Below are positions 25,874 through 33,952 of a stretch of 64,000 nucleotides of DNA, piece after piece; within the stretch, counting starts at the first letter, position 1, and the number at the start of each line of letters is the position of its first letter. Location: contig NZ_VCKW01000002.1 in NCBI RefSeq assembly GCF_005889715.1, forward strand, positions 1 through 64,000. The letters are read 5' to 3'. The notes beneath the pieces were generated by a model, which saw only the letters and a program-made list of their open reading frames with translations, ran no database searches and was not told where the DNA came from. The DNA comes from Actinomadura soli. GTDB lineage: Bacteria > Actinomycetota > Actinomycetes > Streptosporangiales > Streptosporangiaceae. The translations under genes were made by a program, and so were the position numbers.

Positions 25874-27145
25874 ATGGAAACGGTCAGGAAGATCCGGAAA
25901 GGGCCGAGGGCCCGGCGCACGATCGTGATCGCGGTCACCGCGCTGCTGAGCGTCGGCGGCGCCGGCGGTCTCGGCGGTGCCGGCGCCACGGCGAACGCCG
26001 CCGGGGGCCACGTGATCAACGCGGACGCGCCCGGCACGGTCGACGGCCAGTACATCGTCGCCCTGAAGGGCGCGACGTCCCTCGCGCCCGGAGCCGACGC
26101 CCCCGTGGCCGCCGAGGCGAACGATCTGGCGCGCCGTTACGGCGGCTCCGTCCAAGGCGTCTTCAGCGCCGTGCTGCGCGGCTTCGCCGCCGACATGAGC
26201 GCCGCACAGGCCCGGCGCCTCGCCGCGGATCCGGCGGTGCGGTACGTGCAGAAGTCGGTGATGGTCCGCACGGCCGGGGGCGGCACGCAGCCCAACCCCC
26301 CGAGCTGGGGCACGGACCGCGTCGACGGAAAGCAGGACCGCGTGTACACCTACCCGGGCGCCGGAACCGGCGTGAGCGTCTACGTCCTGGACACCGGAGT
26401 CCGGATCAGCCACCGGACGTTCGAGGGCAGGGCGGTCGACGGCTACGACTTCGTCGACAGGGACACCACCGCGCAGGACTGCCACGGCCACGGCACGCAC
26501 GTCGCGGGCACCGTGGGCGGCAAGGAGTACGGGGTGGCCAAGGACGCCAAGATCGTCGCGGTGCGGGTCCTGGACTGCGACGGCTACTCCCCCGACCGGC
26601 TCGCCATCCAGGGCCTGGAGTGGGTGGCGAAGAACGCCCAGAAGCCCGCCGTGGGCAACATGAGCATCGCCTCCGACCCGCCCGCCCCCGAGCCGGAGGC
26701 GTTCCGCGAGGCGACCAGGGGCGCCATCCGCGCGGGCATCCAGTTCGCGATCGCCGCCGGCAACGACTCCAGGAACGGCTGCGACGCGCCAGGCGACGTG
26801 CCCGAGGCCGTCACGCTCGGGTCGACGGACGAGGGCGACTGGGTGAGCTTCTTCTCCAACTACGGCCGCTGCCTCGACCTGTTCGCGCCGGGCGGCGACA
26901 TCGTCTCGGCGGACAACGGGTCCGACACCGGTTCGACGGTGCTGGGCGGCACGTCGATGGCGACGCCGCACGCGGCCGGGGCGCTCGCGATCTATCTGGA
27001 GAAGCACCCGAACGCGACACCGCTGGAGGCGCGGAACGCGGTGGTCAACGCGGCGCAGCGCGGCGTCATCTCCAACCCGGGCACCGGTTCCCCCAACCTC
27101 CTGCTGAACGTCACCGCGCTCGGGACGCCGGGCGGACGCCGCTAG
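25874..27145 (+). CDS. Secreted subtilisin-like serine protease (S8)
   Basis: Secreted preproprotease of 423 residues. Signal peptide about residues 1-43 (KIRKGPRARRTIVIAVTALL, then NAAGG), I9-type propeptide at about 55-128 (YIVALKGA, VQGVFSAVLRGFAADMSAAQ), then the catalytic domain with Asp173 (VYVLDTGVRI), His206 (CHGHGTHVAGTVGG) and Ser361 (LGGTSMATPHAAG); oxyanion Asn297 in AIAAGNDS. Cys pairs suggest disulfides, as in proteinase K. I chose ATG 25874 because the signal peptide begins there; upstream ATGs (25817, 25769) add a basic run. It is next to the lanthipeptide cluster but exports itself and looks like a general extracellular protease; a role in leader trimming is possible but not favoured over the S9 enzyme. 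Confidence 0.92.
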   Translation: METVRKIRKGPRARRTIVIAVTALLSVGGAGGLGGAGATANAAGGHVINADAPGTVDGQYIVALKGATSLAPGADAPVAAEANDLARRYGGSVQGVFSAVLRGFAADMSAAQARRLAADPAVRYVQKSVMVRTAGGGTQPNPPSWGTDRVDGKQDRVYTYPGAGTGVSVYVLDTGVRISHRTFEGRAVDGYDFVDRDTTAQDCHGHGTHVAGTVGGKEYGVAKDAKIVAVRVLDCDGYSPDRLAIQGLEWVAKNAQKPAVGNMSIASDPPAPEPEAFREATRGAIRAGIQFAIAAGNDSRNGCDAPGDVPEAVTLGSTDEGDWVSFFSNYGRCLDLFAPGGDIVSADNGSDTGSTVLGGTSMATPHAAGALAIYLEKHPNATPLEARNAVVNAAQRGVISNPGTGSPNLLLNVTALGTPGGRR

Positions 27146-27260
27146 CACCGGACCTGTCGCATTCCGGCCATGAAGGGGTCTCCGCTCGCGCGGCGCGGCC
27201 AGTTCAGATGGAATGGGACGAGTGACAAAGGGGGATGGGCCTTCGGCCCATGGCAGGGGA

Positions 27261-28292
27261 ATGCGGGCGGCGGCGCTGCTCGTCGCCATGTCCGCGGCCA
27301 CCTCGTGCTCGATGTCCGGTGACGCGGGTCCGGAGGATCAGGTGAACCGCCCGTCGGCGCAGGCAGTGCGGCAGTACGGGATCGCGCTGCCGTCCTGGGA
27401 CTCCGATGACTACGCCGGGCCGCAGGCGGGCGCCTATGTCGCGTCGATCGCCGCGGCGGGCGCGACCTGGATACAGCTCAACCCCACCTGGTACCAGCGG
27501 GCGCCGCAGGACGGCGAGATGCACCCCACGAAGCAGACGGCCAGCGACGCGAGCGTGCGGCACATCGTCCGTCTGGCGCGGCGGGCCGGGCTGCGGGTCC
27601 TGCTGAAACCCCATGTGGATCTGCCCGGCGACCAGGACCGGGCCGACATCAGGCCACGGGACGCGCCCCGCTGGTACGCCGCCTACGCGCGCTTCATCGG
27701 GCACTACGCCGACCTGGCACGGGAGACCGGCGTGGACGAGTTCGCCGTCGGCACCGAGCTCGCCGGGCTGTCGGGCGACCGGCGCCCCTGGCTCGCCATC
27801 GTCCAGGCGGTGCGCGCGAAGTTCGATGGGACGCTCGTCTACGCCGCCAACTACGACGAGTACGAACGGGTGGCGTTCTGGGACGTCCTCGACCTGATCG
27901 GGATCGACGCTTACTGGCCGCTGGCGGACCGTCCCACCACCGACGTCGCGGCGCTGCGGCGCGCGTGGAACCCGATCCTGCGGCGTGTCGGACGCTTCTC
28001 CGCGAGCCGGGGACGCCGGGTCCTGTTCACCGAGGCCGGGTATGTGAGCCAGCGAGGGTCCACGACCGAGCCGTGGGCCTGGGACATCAGCAAGGTGGAC
28101 GGCGCCGCGGAGCAGGCCGCCGCCTATGAGGCCCTTCTGGCGAGCTGCACCGGGCAGTCGTGGTGGGCGGGCGTCCACTGGTGGATGTGGGACGACTGGC
28201 CCGGCGCGGCCGAGACCCCCAGGAGCCTCTCGTACTCGCCGCACGGCAAGCCCGCGGAGCGGATCCTCCGGCGCTGGTGGCGCCCCGGGTAA
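27261..28292 (+). CDS. Glycoside hydrolase TIM-barrel lipoprotein (GTA/GH113-like)
   Basis: Probable lipoprotein of 343 residues: MRAAALLVAMSAATSCSMSG has a lipobox-like S-A-A-T-S-C end. The rest is a TIM barrel with WIQLNPTWYQRAP, LLKPHVDLPGD, TGVDEFAVGTELAGL (Glu in GTEL, likely acid/base), DLIGIDAYWPLAD and LFTEAGYVS (Glu in TEAGY, likely nucleophile) and WWAGVHWWMWDDW near the end. This layout matches GTA/GH113-type mannanases and related hydrolases. ATG 27261 follows AGGGGA. It is just before the deacetylase and polysaccharide synthesis genes (reading opposite to the deacetylase) and would trim a surface glycan. Confidence 0.8.
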   Translation: MRAAALLVAMSAATSCSMSGDAGPEDQVNRPSAQAVRQYGIALPSWDSDDYAGPQAGAYVASIAAAGATWIQLNPTWYQRAPQDGEMHPTKQTASDASVRHIVRLARRAGLRVLLKPHVDLPGDQDRADIRPRDAPRWYAAYARFIGHYADLARETGVDEFAVGTELAGLSGDRRPWLAIVQAVRAKFDGTLVYAANYDEYERVAFWDVLDLIGIDAYWPLADRPTTDVAALRRAWNPILRRVGRFSASRGRRVLFTEAGYVSQRGSTTEPWAWDISKVDGAAEQAAAYEALLASCTGQSWWAGVHWWMWDDWPGAAETPRSLSYSPHGKPAERILRRWWRPG

Positions 28293-28376
28293 CATCCCAG
28301 CGCGCCCCGGGTGACGCCCGGACGCTGGCTGCGCGCGCCGGAGGATCCGCCGTTCCTTACGGAATCAGGCTCATCC

Positions 28377-30218
28377 TCACTGGATCAGGCTCGCCGGGTC
28401 GACGAAGGTGTAGCCGAGGTCCCGGATGCCGGTCACGATGTCGGTGAGCGGGCCCGTCCCGAAGTACGGGTGGTAGAAGGTGCTCGCGAAGCCGTCGCGC
28501 ACCACGAGGTTGTACCGGGCCGCCCGGATGATGTCGGCGGGAAGCCGCGCCGCGTGGTTGTTCGCCGGTTCGGGCTCGTAGTTGCCGAGGTTCTCCGGCA
28601 GGACGGTCGCGCCGCCGATGTCACGGACCGGGTAGGGGAAGTACTGGCCGATGTACCGCTGCCCGTCGATGGGGCCCCCCGAGAGCTGACCGGCGAAGTA
28701 CAGGCTGCGCTCCAGCCGGGCGGCGTAGGACTGCTTGACGGCCTCGTAGGCGAGGGCGGAGCCCGCGTAGTGCGGGGTCGTCCAGATGGCGGGTATGGGC
28801 AGCCCGGCCGGGGCGTAGGCGGCCTTGCCCGTGGTGATCCGCTGGGACGCCCAGGCCAGGGAGTCCTCGGGGACGGGGCCGTCGAGGATGACGGAGTTGT
28901 TCGCGTCGATGTGGGAGCGGAAGAACTCGAAGTCGTCGCCCGTCACCCCGGTGTAGGGGTTCTGGACGTCCTGGTACTGGTGGGTGTAGCCGTGCGCCAC
29001 GATCCGTCCGCCGTTGGCGACCATGTACTTGAGGGCGTCGACGACCTGCGGCCGCTGGGCCAGCGTGATGGTCTCCGGGACGCCGTCGTTGTACACGCCC
29101 TTGGGGTCGGTGTAGACGGGGATCACCTGGAACGCGTAGGGGATGTTCTGCGAGGCCAGGTACTGGGCGACGGCCATCAGGTCGGCGGGGTCGCTCGCCG
29201 GGCTGATGTCCTCCAGCCGCAGCACGGCGCGGTGCCGGGTGGGCGTGTCGGGCGCGAGGACGTCGAACAGCAGGTCGTGCCAGGCGATGAGCCGGTCGGT
29301 CTCGTTGGTGTAGGCGTACGGGATCTCGCCGAGGTAGGTCAGGTTGGCCGACTTGATCGCCCAGGGGAAGGCCGTCGTCGGCGTCGTGCTCGTGTCCTGG
29401 GCGGTCGCGAGGGTGGTCACCACGGCCGGGTCGGTGACGAGGGGGCGCAGGATGCCGCCGTCGGCCCCTGCCGGGAAGGTGCGGGTCAGCTGCTCGTTCT
29501 TGTAGTCGACCCGGGTCACGTTCCCGACGGGCTCGAAGGACGACCGGGTCGGGTCCCACCCGTACTTGCGGGTGAAGGCGGGGACGCCGACCTTGCCGGC
29601 GAGCGTCCAGATGTTGTCGTTCATCCACACGACGGGTTTGGCCGTGGTGGCCACGTCGGCGTAGAAGGCGTTCGGGATCTCGTCGGGGACGGTGCCGCCG
29701 TAGTAGGTCGAGCCGACGTAGATGGTGGCCGTGTGCTGCTCGACCTCCCCGGCGGCGTACTGCGCGACGGGCTTGGCCGTGACCGTGCCGAAGTGGCCGG
29801 CCAGGTTCGCGGTGGCCATGCCGTACAGCTCGCCGAGGAACCCGTAGGGGCCGGCCGTGTCGTAGAGCACCAGCGCCGAGGCGTCGGCGTCTCGCCGCGG
29901 CCCCGGCTTGGGCGGCGTGAGCCTTAACCCCGGGAGCGGACGGATCGCCCGCGGCTGCGCTCGCCGGAGCCGGTCGGCCGCCCTCTGTGCAGTGGCCCAC
30001 TCCTTCAGCTTCAGCGCGGGCGCCGGGCGCCCGAGGGAGAGCGGCCCGGCGTGCCGCGCGTCCGGCCCGGCGTGGCCCGGTGCGGCCGGGGCGGTCCGGG
30101 CCGCCTGGCCGGTGTGCGCGGTCCCGGCGGCATGGGCGGCCGCCGGTCCGGGCAGGGCCAGCGCGGTCACCGCCGCCAGCAGTACAGCCCCTTTTCGGCT
30201 GCGCCATTTCATGGTCAT
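28377..30218 (-). CDS. Secreted DUF2334-type polysaccharide deacetylase-like protein
   Basis: Secreted protein of 613 residues. Signal peptide MTMKWRSRKGAVLLAAVTAL then PGPAAAHAAG; a proline/alanine-rich region to about residue 80; then a beta-rich domain (SALVLYDTAGPYGFLGELY, VWMNDNIWTLAGKVGVPAF). From about residue 310 the DUF2334 deacetylase-like fold appears, with AVLRLEDISPASDP (metal site LEDI), AFQVIPVYTD and GGRIVAHGYTHQYQDVQNPY (the H-x3-H-like metal site GYTHQY). It may remove acetyl groups from a cell-surface polysaccharide. GGAGG stands eight bases before ATG 30218. It is divergent from the synthase genes, like PgaB beside PgaC in poly-GlcNAc systems. Confidence 0.83.
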   Translation of the reverse strand: MTMKWRSRKGAVLLAAVTALALPGPAAAHAAGTAHTGQAARTAPAAPGHAGPDARHAGPLSLGRPAPALKLKEWATAQRAADRLRRAQPRAIRPLPGLRLTPPKPGPRRDADASALVLYDTAGPYGFLGELYGMATANLAGHFGTVTAKPVAQYAAGEVEQHTATIYVGSTYYGGTVPDEIPNAFYADVATTAKPVVWMNDNIWTLAGKVGVPAFTRKYGWDPTRSSFEPVGNVTRVDYKNEQLTRTFPAGADGGILRPLVTDPAVVTTLATAQDTSTTPTTAFPWAIKSANLTYLGEIPYAYTNETDRLIAWHDLLFDVLAPDTPTRHRAVLRLEDISPASDPADLMAVAQYLASQNIPYAFQVIPVYTDPKGVYNDGVPETITLAQRPQVVDALKYMVANGGRIVAHGYTHQYQDVQNPYTGVTGDDFEFFRSHIDANNSVILDGPVPEDSLAWASQRITTGKAAYAPAGLPIPAIWTTPHYAGSALAYEAVKQSYAARLERSLYFAGQLSGGPIDGQRYIGQYFPYPVRDIGGATVLPENLGNYEPEPANNHAARLPADIIRAARYNLVVRDGFASTFYHPYFGTGPLTDIVTGIRDLGYTFVDPASLIQ

Positions 30219-30498
30219 GGAACTGCCTCCACGTACCTCAACGAAGAGTGAAAACGCCGCACACTGGGCGAAAAGTCGTGCCGTAGCCACGGTAAACGTT
30301 GCGACGTTGGCGCGATCCGGCCGATCCGCGGCTTTTCCATCTTCTCGACTTTGACAGGACTTTACTTCGAGGTACCGTTCCCCAGGAACACTTGACGAGT
30401 CCCGAGTGGAACAGCACGGAGAGATCCCGCATCCGTCGAAGGGGAGCTACGGAGAACGGGGTCCTTCCGCTCGCAGGCATGCGCGGAAACGGGGGTAT
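30219..30498. promoter_or_regulatory. Divergent promoter region of the glycan locus
   Basis: About 280 bp between the leftward deacetylase and the rightward synthase operon, relatively AT-rich at 30230-30400. A rightward promoter candidate is TTGACA at 30351-30356, then TACCGT at 30373-30378 after 16 bases. Nothing else gene-like is seen. The elements are inferred by eye. Confidence 0.45.
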
Positions 30499-30723
30499 AT
30501 GGCGGTGTACATAAAGTCTTCCATCGGTGTCCTTCTCGCCTTCACGGGCATCGTGGCCACACCGGATCAGACGCCTGTCATGCAGGTGGCACGAACCTTT
30601 CTGCAGATAACTGGAATCGGCTTCGGGTTATACTGCGTGGCCGCTTTCGGCCTTTTCCTCGCCGGTGCGCGGATTCGCGCCGCGGCCGGGGTAAGGGCGC
30701 GGCGCGGCCGGGAGTGGCCGTGA
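30499..30723 (+). CDS. Small two-helix membrane protein of glycan operon
   Basis: Small protein of 74 residues with two hydrophobic stretches (SIGVLLAFTGIVA and LQITGIGFGLYCVAAFGLFLAGA) joined by a short loop and ending in a basic tail. GGGGG stands just before ATG 30499. The stop overlaps the glycosyltransferase start, so it is translated with it. Small membrane partners, such as PgaD for PgaC, are known to support processive GT2 synthases; no sequence relation can be claimed, but position and topology fit such a role. Confidence 0.7.
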   Translation: MAVYIKSSIGVLLAFTGIVATPDQTPVMQVARTFLQITGIGFGLYCVAAFGLFLAGARIRAAAGVRARRGREWP

Positions 30724-31967
30724 TCGGCCAGTTCGCGGTGGCCGGAAGCCTGGCGATCATCGTGCTGGCCGTCTCGTACAACAGCGGAATGTTCGTACTG
30801 TCCCGGCGCCGGACACCACAACCGCGCGAGACGGGAAGGGATCGAACCTATGTCTTCATGCTCGCGTGCCTGAACGAGGAAAAAGTGATCGGCGAAAGCC
30901 TGGCGCGCCTCGCCGGTCTCCCGCTGGAGGACTTTATGGTCCTCGTAGTGGACGATGCGTCCGATGACGGAACGCCTCAGCTCGTCACCGCCGCCGCGGC
31001 CGCCGCGGAGGGCCGAATCCACCTCTACCGGCGCGTATTTCCGGACGCCCGCAAAGGAAAAGGCGCGGCGCTCAACGCCGGACTCGAATGGCTGTCCGAA
31101 ACGAACGTCCTGGATGGGAAAGATCCACGCGACGTCATCATTTGCGTGGTGGACGCGGACGGCCGCCTCGACCATCACGCCGCCGAACAGGTGGACCCAT
31201 TCTTCAACGATCCCGACGTCGGTGCCGTCCAGGTGGGCGTCCGCATGTACAACCGCAACAACCGTCTTCTCGCCCGGCTGCAGGACATGGAATTCGTCGT
31301 CTACGGCGAGATCTTCCAGAACGCCCGGCGCCACCTCGGCAGCGTCGGGATGGGCGGGAACGGCCAGTTCATGCGGCTCGCCGCGCTGCGCTCGCTGCCC
31401 GGCAGGCCCTGGAGCGACTGCCTCACCGAGGACCTCGACCTCGGCGTCCGGCTGATCGCGGCCGGGTGGACCAACTCCTACTGCGGCACGGCCGCCGTCC
31501 ACCAGCAGGCCGTCCTCACCCTCGGGCGGCTGCTCCGGCAGCGGTCCCGCTGGTTCCAGGGGCACATCCAGGCGTCCCGCCTGGCACCGCTGATCCTGCA
31601 CAAGATCGCGCCGCGGCCGGCGGCGGACCTGCTCTACCACCTGTCGAGCCCGGCGCTGCTGCTGCTCACGTCGCTGCTGCCGATCTCGTTCGCGCTGATG
31701 CTCGGCGACACGGCCGTCACCTCGATCCGGACCGGGCACAGCGCCCTGTCCCTGTGGTGGCTGCCCTGGTTCTACGTCATGACCTTCGGCCTCGCGGCCG
31801 CCTACGCGTTCGTCTACCGCAAGCGCGAGCCGGTGAGCAGGCCGTACTCACTGCTGCTCGGCCACATCTACGTGATCTACGGCTACATCTGGTTCGTCTC
31901 CGGCTGGTGGGCCCTCGGCCGCGTCCTCACGGGCAGGCACACCTGGTTCAAGACCGCACGGACCTAG
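30714..31967 (+). CDS. Processive GT2 glycosyltransferase (polysaccharide synthase)
   Basis: Membrane glycosyltransferase family 2 enzyme of 417 residues. One N-terminal membrane segment (VAGSLAIIVLAVSYNSGMFV), then the catalytic domain with VLVVDDASDDGTPQL (DD at 80-81), VVDADGRLDHH (DxD at 147-149), TEDLDLGVRL (TED at 238-240) and QRSRWFQGH (QxxRW at 276-280), then C-terminal membrane segments from about residue 305 on. This is the architecture of hyaluronan, cellulose and poly-GlcNAc synthases. Start is GTG 30714, with GTG 30720 the alternative; both overlap the small membrane protein gene. Sugar donor likely a UDP-HexNAc, as the 2-epimerase follows. Confidence 0.9.
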   Translation: MAVIGQFAVAGSLAIIVLAVSYNSGMFVLSRRRTPQPRETGRDRTYVFMLACLNEEKVIGESLARLAGLPLEDFMVLVVDDASDDGTPQLVTAAAAAAEGRIHLYRRVFPDARKGKGAALNAGLEWLSETNVLDGKDPRDVIICVVDADGRLDHHAAEQVDPFFNDPDVGAVQVGVRMYNRNNRLLARLQDMEFVVYGEIFQNARRHLGSVGMGGNGQFMRLAALRSLPGRPWSDCLTEDLDLGVRLIAAGWTNSYCGTAAVHQQAVLTLGRLLRQRSRWFQGHIQASRLAPLILHKIAPRPAADLLYHLSSPALLLLTSLLPISFALMLGDTAVTSIRTGHSALSLWWLPWFYVMTFGLAAAYAFVYRKREPVSRPYSLLLGHIYVIYGYIWFVSGWWALGRVLTGRHTWFKTART

Positions 31968-32070
31968 GCGCGACCGCCACCCGACCCCCACCCCGGACCT
32001 TCCGCCGCGCGGCGGCCTTCTCACCCGTCGGCCGTCGCGCTTTCCGAACATGCCTGCGAGGAGCAGAAAC

Positions 32071-33258
32071 ATGGCCGTCCTCCCTCAGCGTGACCCCGCA
32101 CGGAACCGGCCGCGGAACGTCGTGACCGAACCTCCGGTCCGGGCCGTGATCGTCCTCGGCACCCGGCCCGAGGCGATCAAGCTGGCCCCCGTCGTCCGGG
32201 CGATGGACGCCTCCCCGCTCTGGGAGCCGTTCGTGGTGAGCAGCGGCCAGCACCGGGAGATGCTCGCGCCGATGCTGGCCGCCCTCGACGTCAAGGCGCA
32301 CACCGACCTCGCCGTGATGCGCGACCGCCAGCGGCTGTCCTCGCTCACCGGACGCCTGGTCACCGCCCTCGACGTCACCCTCCGCGCCGAACGTCCCGAC
32401 GTGGTGGTCGTCCAGGGCGACACCACCACCGCGCTGTGCGGCGCCCTGGCCGCGTCCTACGAGCAGATCCCCGTCGCCCACGTCGAGGCGGGGCTGCGGA
32501 CCGGCAACCTGTACAACCCGTTCCCCGAGGAGCTGAACCGCAGGCTGATCGCCCGCATCGCCCGCTGGCACTTCGCGCCGACCGAAAGCGCCGCGGCGCA
32601 CCTGCGCGCCGAGGGGATCGCGGGCCCGGACGTCCGGACGACAGGGAACACCGTCATCGACAACCTGCACTGGATGCTGCGCCAGGGCAGGGGCGAGGCG
32701 GCGTTCCGCACCGCCGGCAAGCGGGTCCTCGTGACCCTGCACCGCCGCGAGAACCAGGGCAGCGGGATGCGCGGGCTCGCCGGGGCCGTCCGCCGCCTGG
32801 CCGACCGGGGCGACTGCGAGGTGCTGTTACCGCTCCACAAGAGCCCGGCGGTGCGCGAGGCCCTGCTCCCCGGCCTGTCCGGGCATCCCGGCGTCACGAT
32901 CTGCGAGCCGCTCGGCTACCCCGACTTCACCGCGACCCTCGCCGCCTGCGACCTGGTCCTCACCGACTCCGGCGGCGTCCAGGAGGAGGCTCCCAGCCTG
33001 GGCAAGCCCGTGCTGGTCCTGCGCACCACCACCGAACGTCCCGAGGCGATCGACGCCGGTGTCGCCCGGCTCGTCGGGACCGACCCCGGCGAGGTCTACG
33101 CCGCGGCGTCCCGGCTCCTGGACGACCCCGCGGAACGCGACCGGATGGCCCGCGCCGTCAACCCCTTCGGAGACGGCCGGGCGGCCGAGCGGATCCTCGC
33201 CGCGCTGGTCCGCGGCTGCCTCCGGCCGGACGCCGCGCGCTTCCCGGCACGGGACTGA
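32071..33258 (+). CDS. wecB: Non-hydrolysing UDP-N-acetylglucosamine 2-epimerase
   Basis: Enzyme of 395 residues that interconverts UDP-GlcNAc and UDP-ManNAc. GT-B-like fold with N-terminal VIVLGTRPEAIKLAPVVRAM, VVQGDTTTALCGALAA, VAHVEAGLRTGNLYNPFPEE (Glu/His region), NTVIDNLHWML, VTLHRRENQG, and the C-terminal UDP site LTDSGGVQEEAPSLGKPVLV. All family blocks are present. ATG 32071 follows GAGGAG by eight bases; an ATG at 32050 is the alternative. Beside a processive GT2 synthase it implies that ManNAc units enter the polymer, or that UDP-ManNAc is made for another surface polymer. Confidence 0.93.
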   Translation: MAVLPQRDPARNRPRNVVTEPPVRAVIVLGTRPEAIKLAPVVRAMDASPLWEPFVVSSGQHREMLAPMLAALDVKAHTDLAVMRDRQRLSSLTGRLVTALDVTLRAERPDVVVVQGDTTTALCGALAASYEQIPVAHVEAGLRTGNLYNPFPEELNRRLIARIARWHFAPTESAAAHLRAEGIAGPDVRTTGNTVIDNLHWMLRQGRGEAAFRTAGKRVLVTLHRRENQGSGMRGLAGAVRRLADRGDCEVLLPLHKSPAVREALLPGLSGHPGVTICEPLGYPDFTATLAACDLVLTDSGGVQEEAPSLGKPVLVLRTTTERPEAIDAGVARLVGTDPGEVYAAASRLLDDPAERDRMARAVNPFGDGRAAERILAALVRGCLRPDAARFPARD

Positions 33259-33268
33259 GCCCTGCCGC

Positions 33269-33952
33269 ATGATGGCAACCATGTCGCCCTCCGCCATGCC
33301 CCGCGCCTTCCGGTGGTCACCGGCGTTCGCCCTGGCCACCCTGCTCACCATCGCCGCCGTGACCACCGTGGTCGACCGCGGCGGGGACCGGTTCGTCCGG
33401 TGGCGGGACGGCACCGTCCACGGCTCCTGGCGGGCGGTGTTCGACGGCCACGGCGTCAACGGCGCCCGCGGCGGGGTCATCTCGCTGCGTCCGAAACCGG
33501 CCACCGACCCGGCGGAGACGCACGCGGGCCTGGTCGTCTCCCAGACCCCTTACGCGGACATGACGTTTCGCCTGCGCGCCCGCACCGTCTCCCAGTTGCG
33601 CGAGCAGGCCCCCAATCCCTGGGAGGCCGCGTGGGTCGTCTGGGCCTACTCCGACGAACACCACTTCTACTACTTCATCCTGAAGCCCACGGGCTGGGAG
33701 CTGGGCAAGCGCGACCCCTCCTACCGGGGAGGCCAGCGGTTCCTCGCCACCGGCGATCGCGCGTTCACCCTCGGCAAGTGGTATCAGGTCAGCGTCGTCC
33801 ACAGCGGCGCCACCATGACCGTCCGGGTGGGCGGACGGCCGGTGACCGAGTTCACCGACGCGGAACGCCCCTACACGGGAGGCTCCGTCGGCCTCTACAC
33901 CGAGGACGCCGAGGTCGAATTCCGCGACATCTCCGTCCAGCCCGGTACCTAG
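33269..33952 (+). CDS. Membrane-anchored lectin-like (3-keto-disaccharide hydrolase-type) protein
   Basis: Protein of 227 residues with one membrane segment (SPAFALATLLTIAAVTTVVD) and an extracytoplasmic beta-sandwich. The fold is suggested by VISLRPKPATDPAETHAG, then LVVSQTPYADMTFRLRAR, AAWVVWAYSDEHHFYYFILK, LGKWYQVSVVHSGATMTVRVGG and SVGLYTEDAEVEFRDISV, the pattern of concanavalin/DUF1080 sugar-binding modules. Start chosen at ATG 33269; 33272 and 33281 are alternatives and no clear SD decides. It starts 10 bp after the 2-epimerase and likely binds or shapes the polymer outside the membrane. Confidence 0.72.
   Translation: MMATMSPSAMPRAFRWSPAFALATLLTIAAVTTVVDRGGDRFVRWRDGTVHGSWRAVFDGHGVNGARGGVISLRPKPATDPAETHAGLVVSQTPYADMTFRLRARTVSQLREQAPNPWEAAWVVWAYSDEHHFYYFILKPTGWELGKRDPSYRGGQRFLATGDRAFTLGKWYQVSVVHSGATMTVRVGGRPVTEFTDAERPYTGGSVGLYTEDAEVEFRDISVQPGT

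Noticed and set aside
24463-27145. Epoxide hydrolase and subtilase as members of the lanthipeptide cluster
   Set aside because: Separate transcripts with a terminator and promoter gap between; the S9 peptidase is a better leader-protease candidate.
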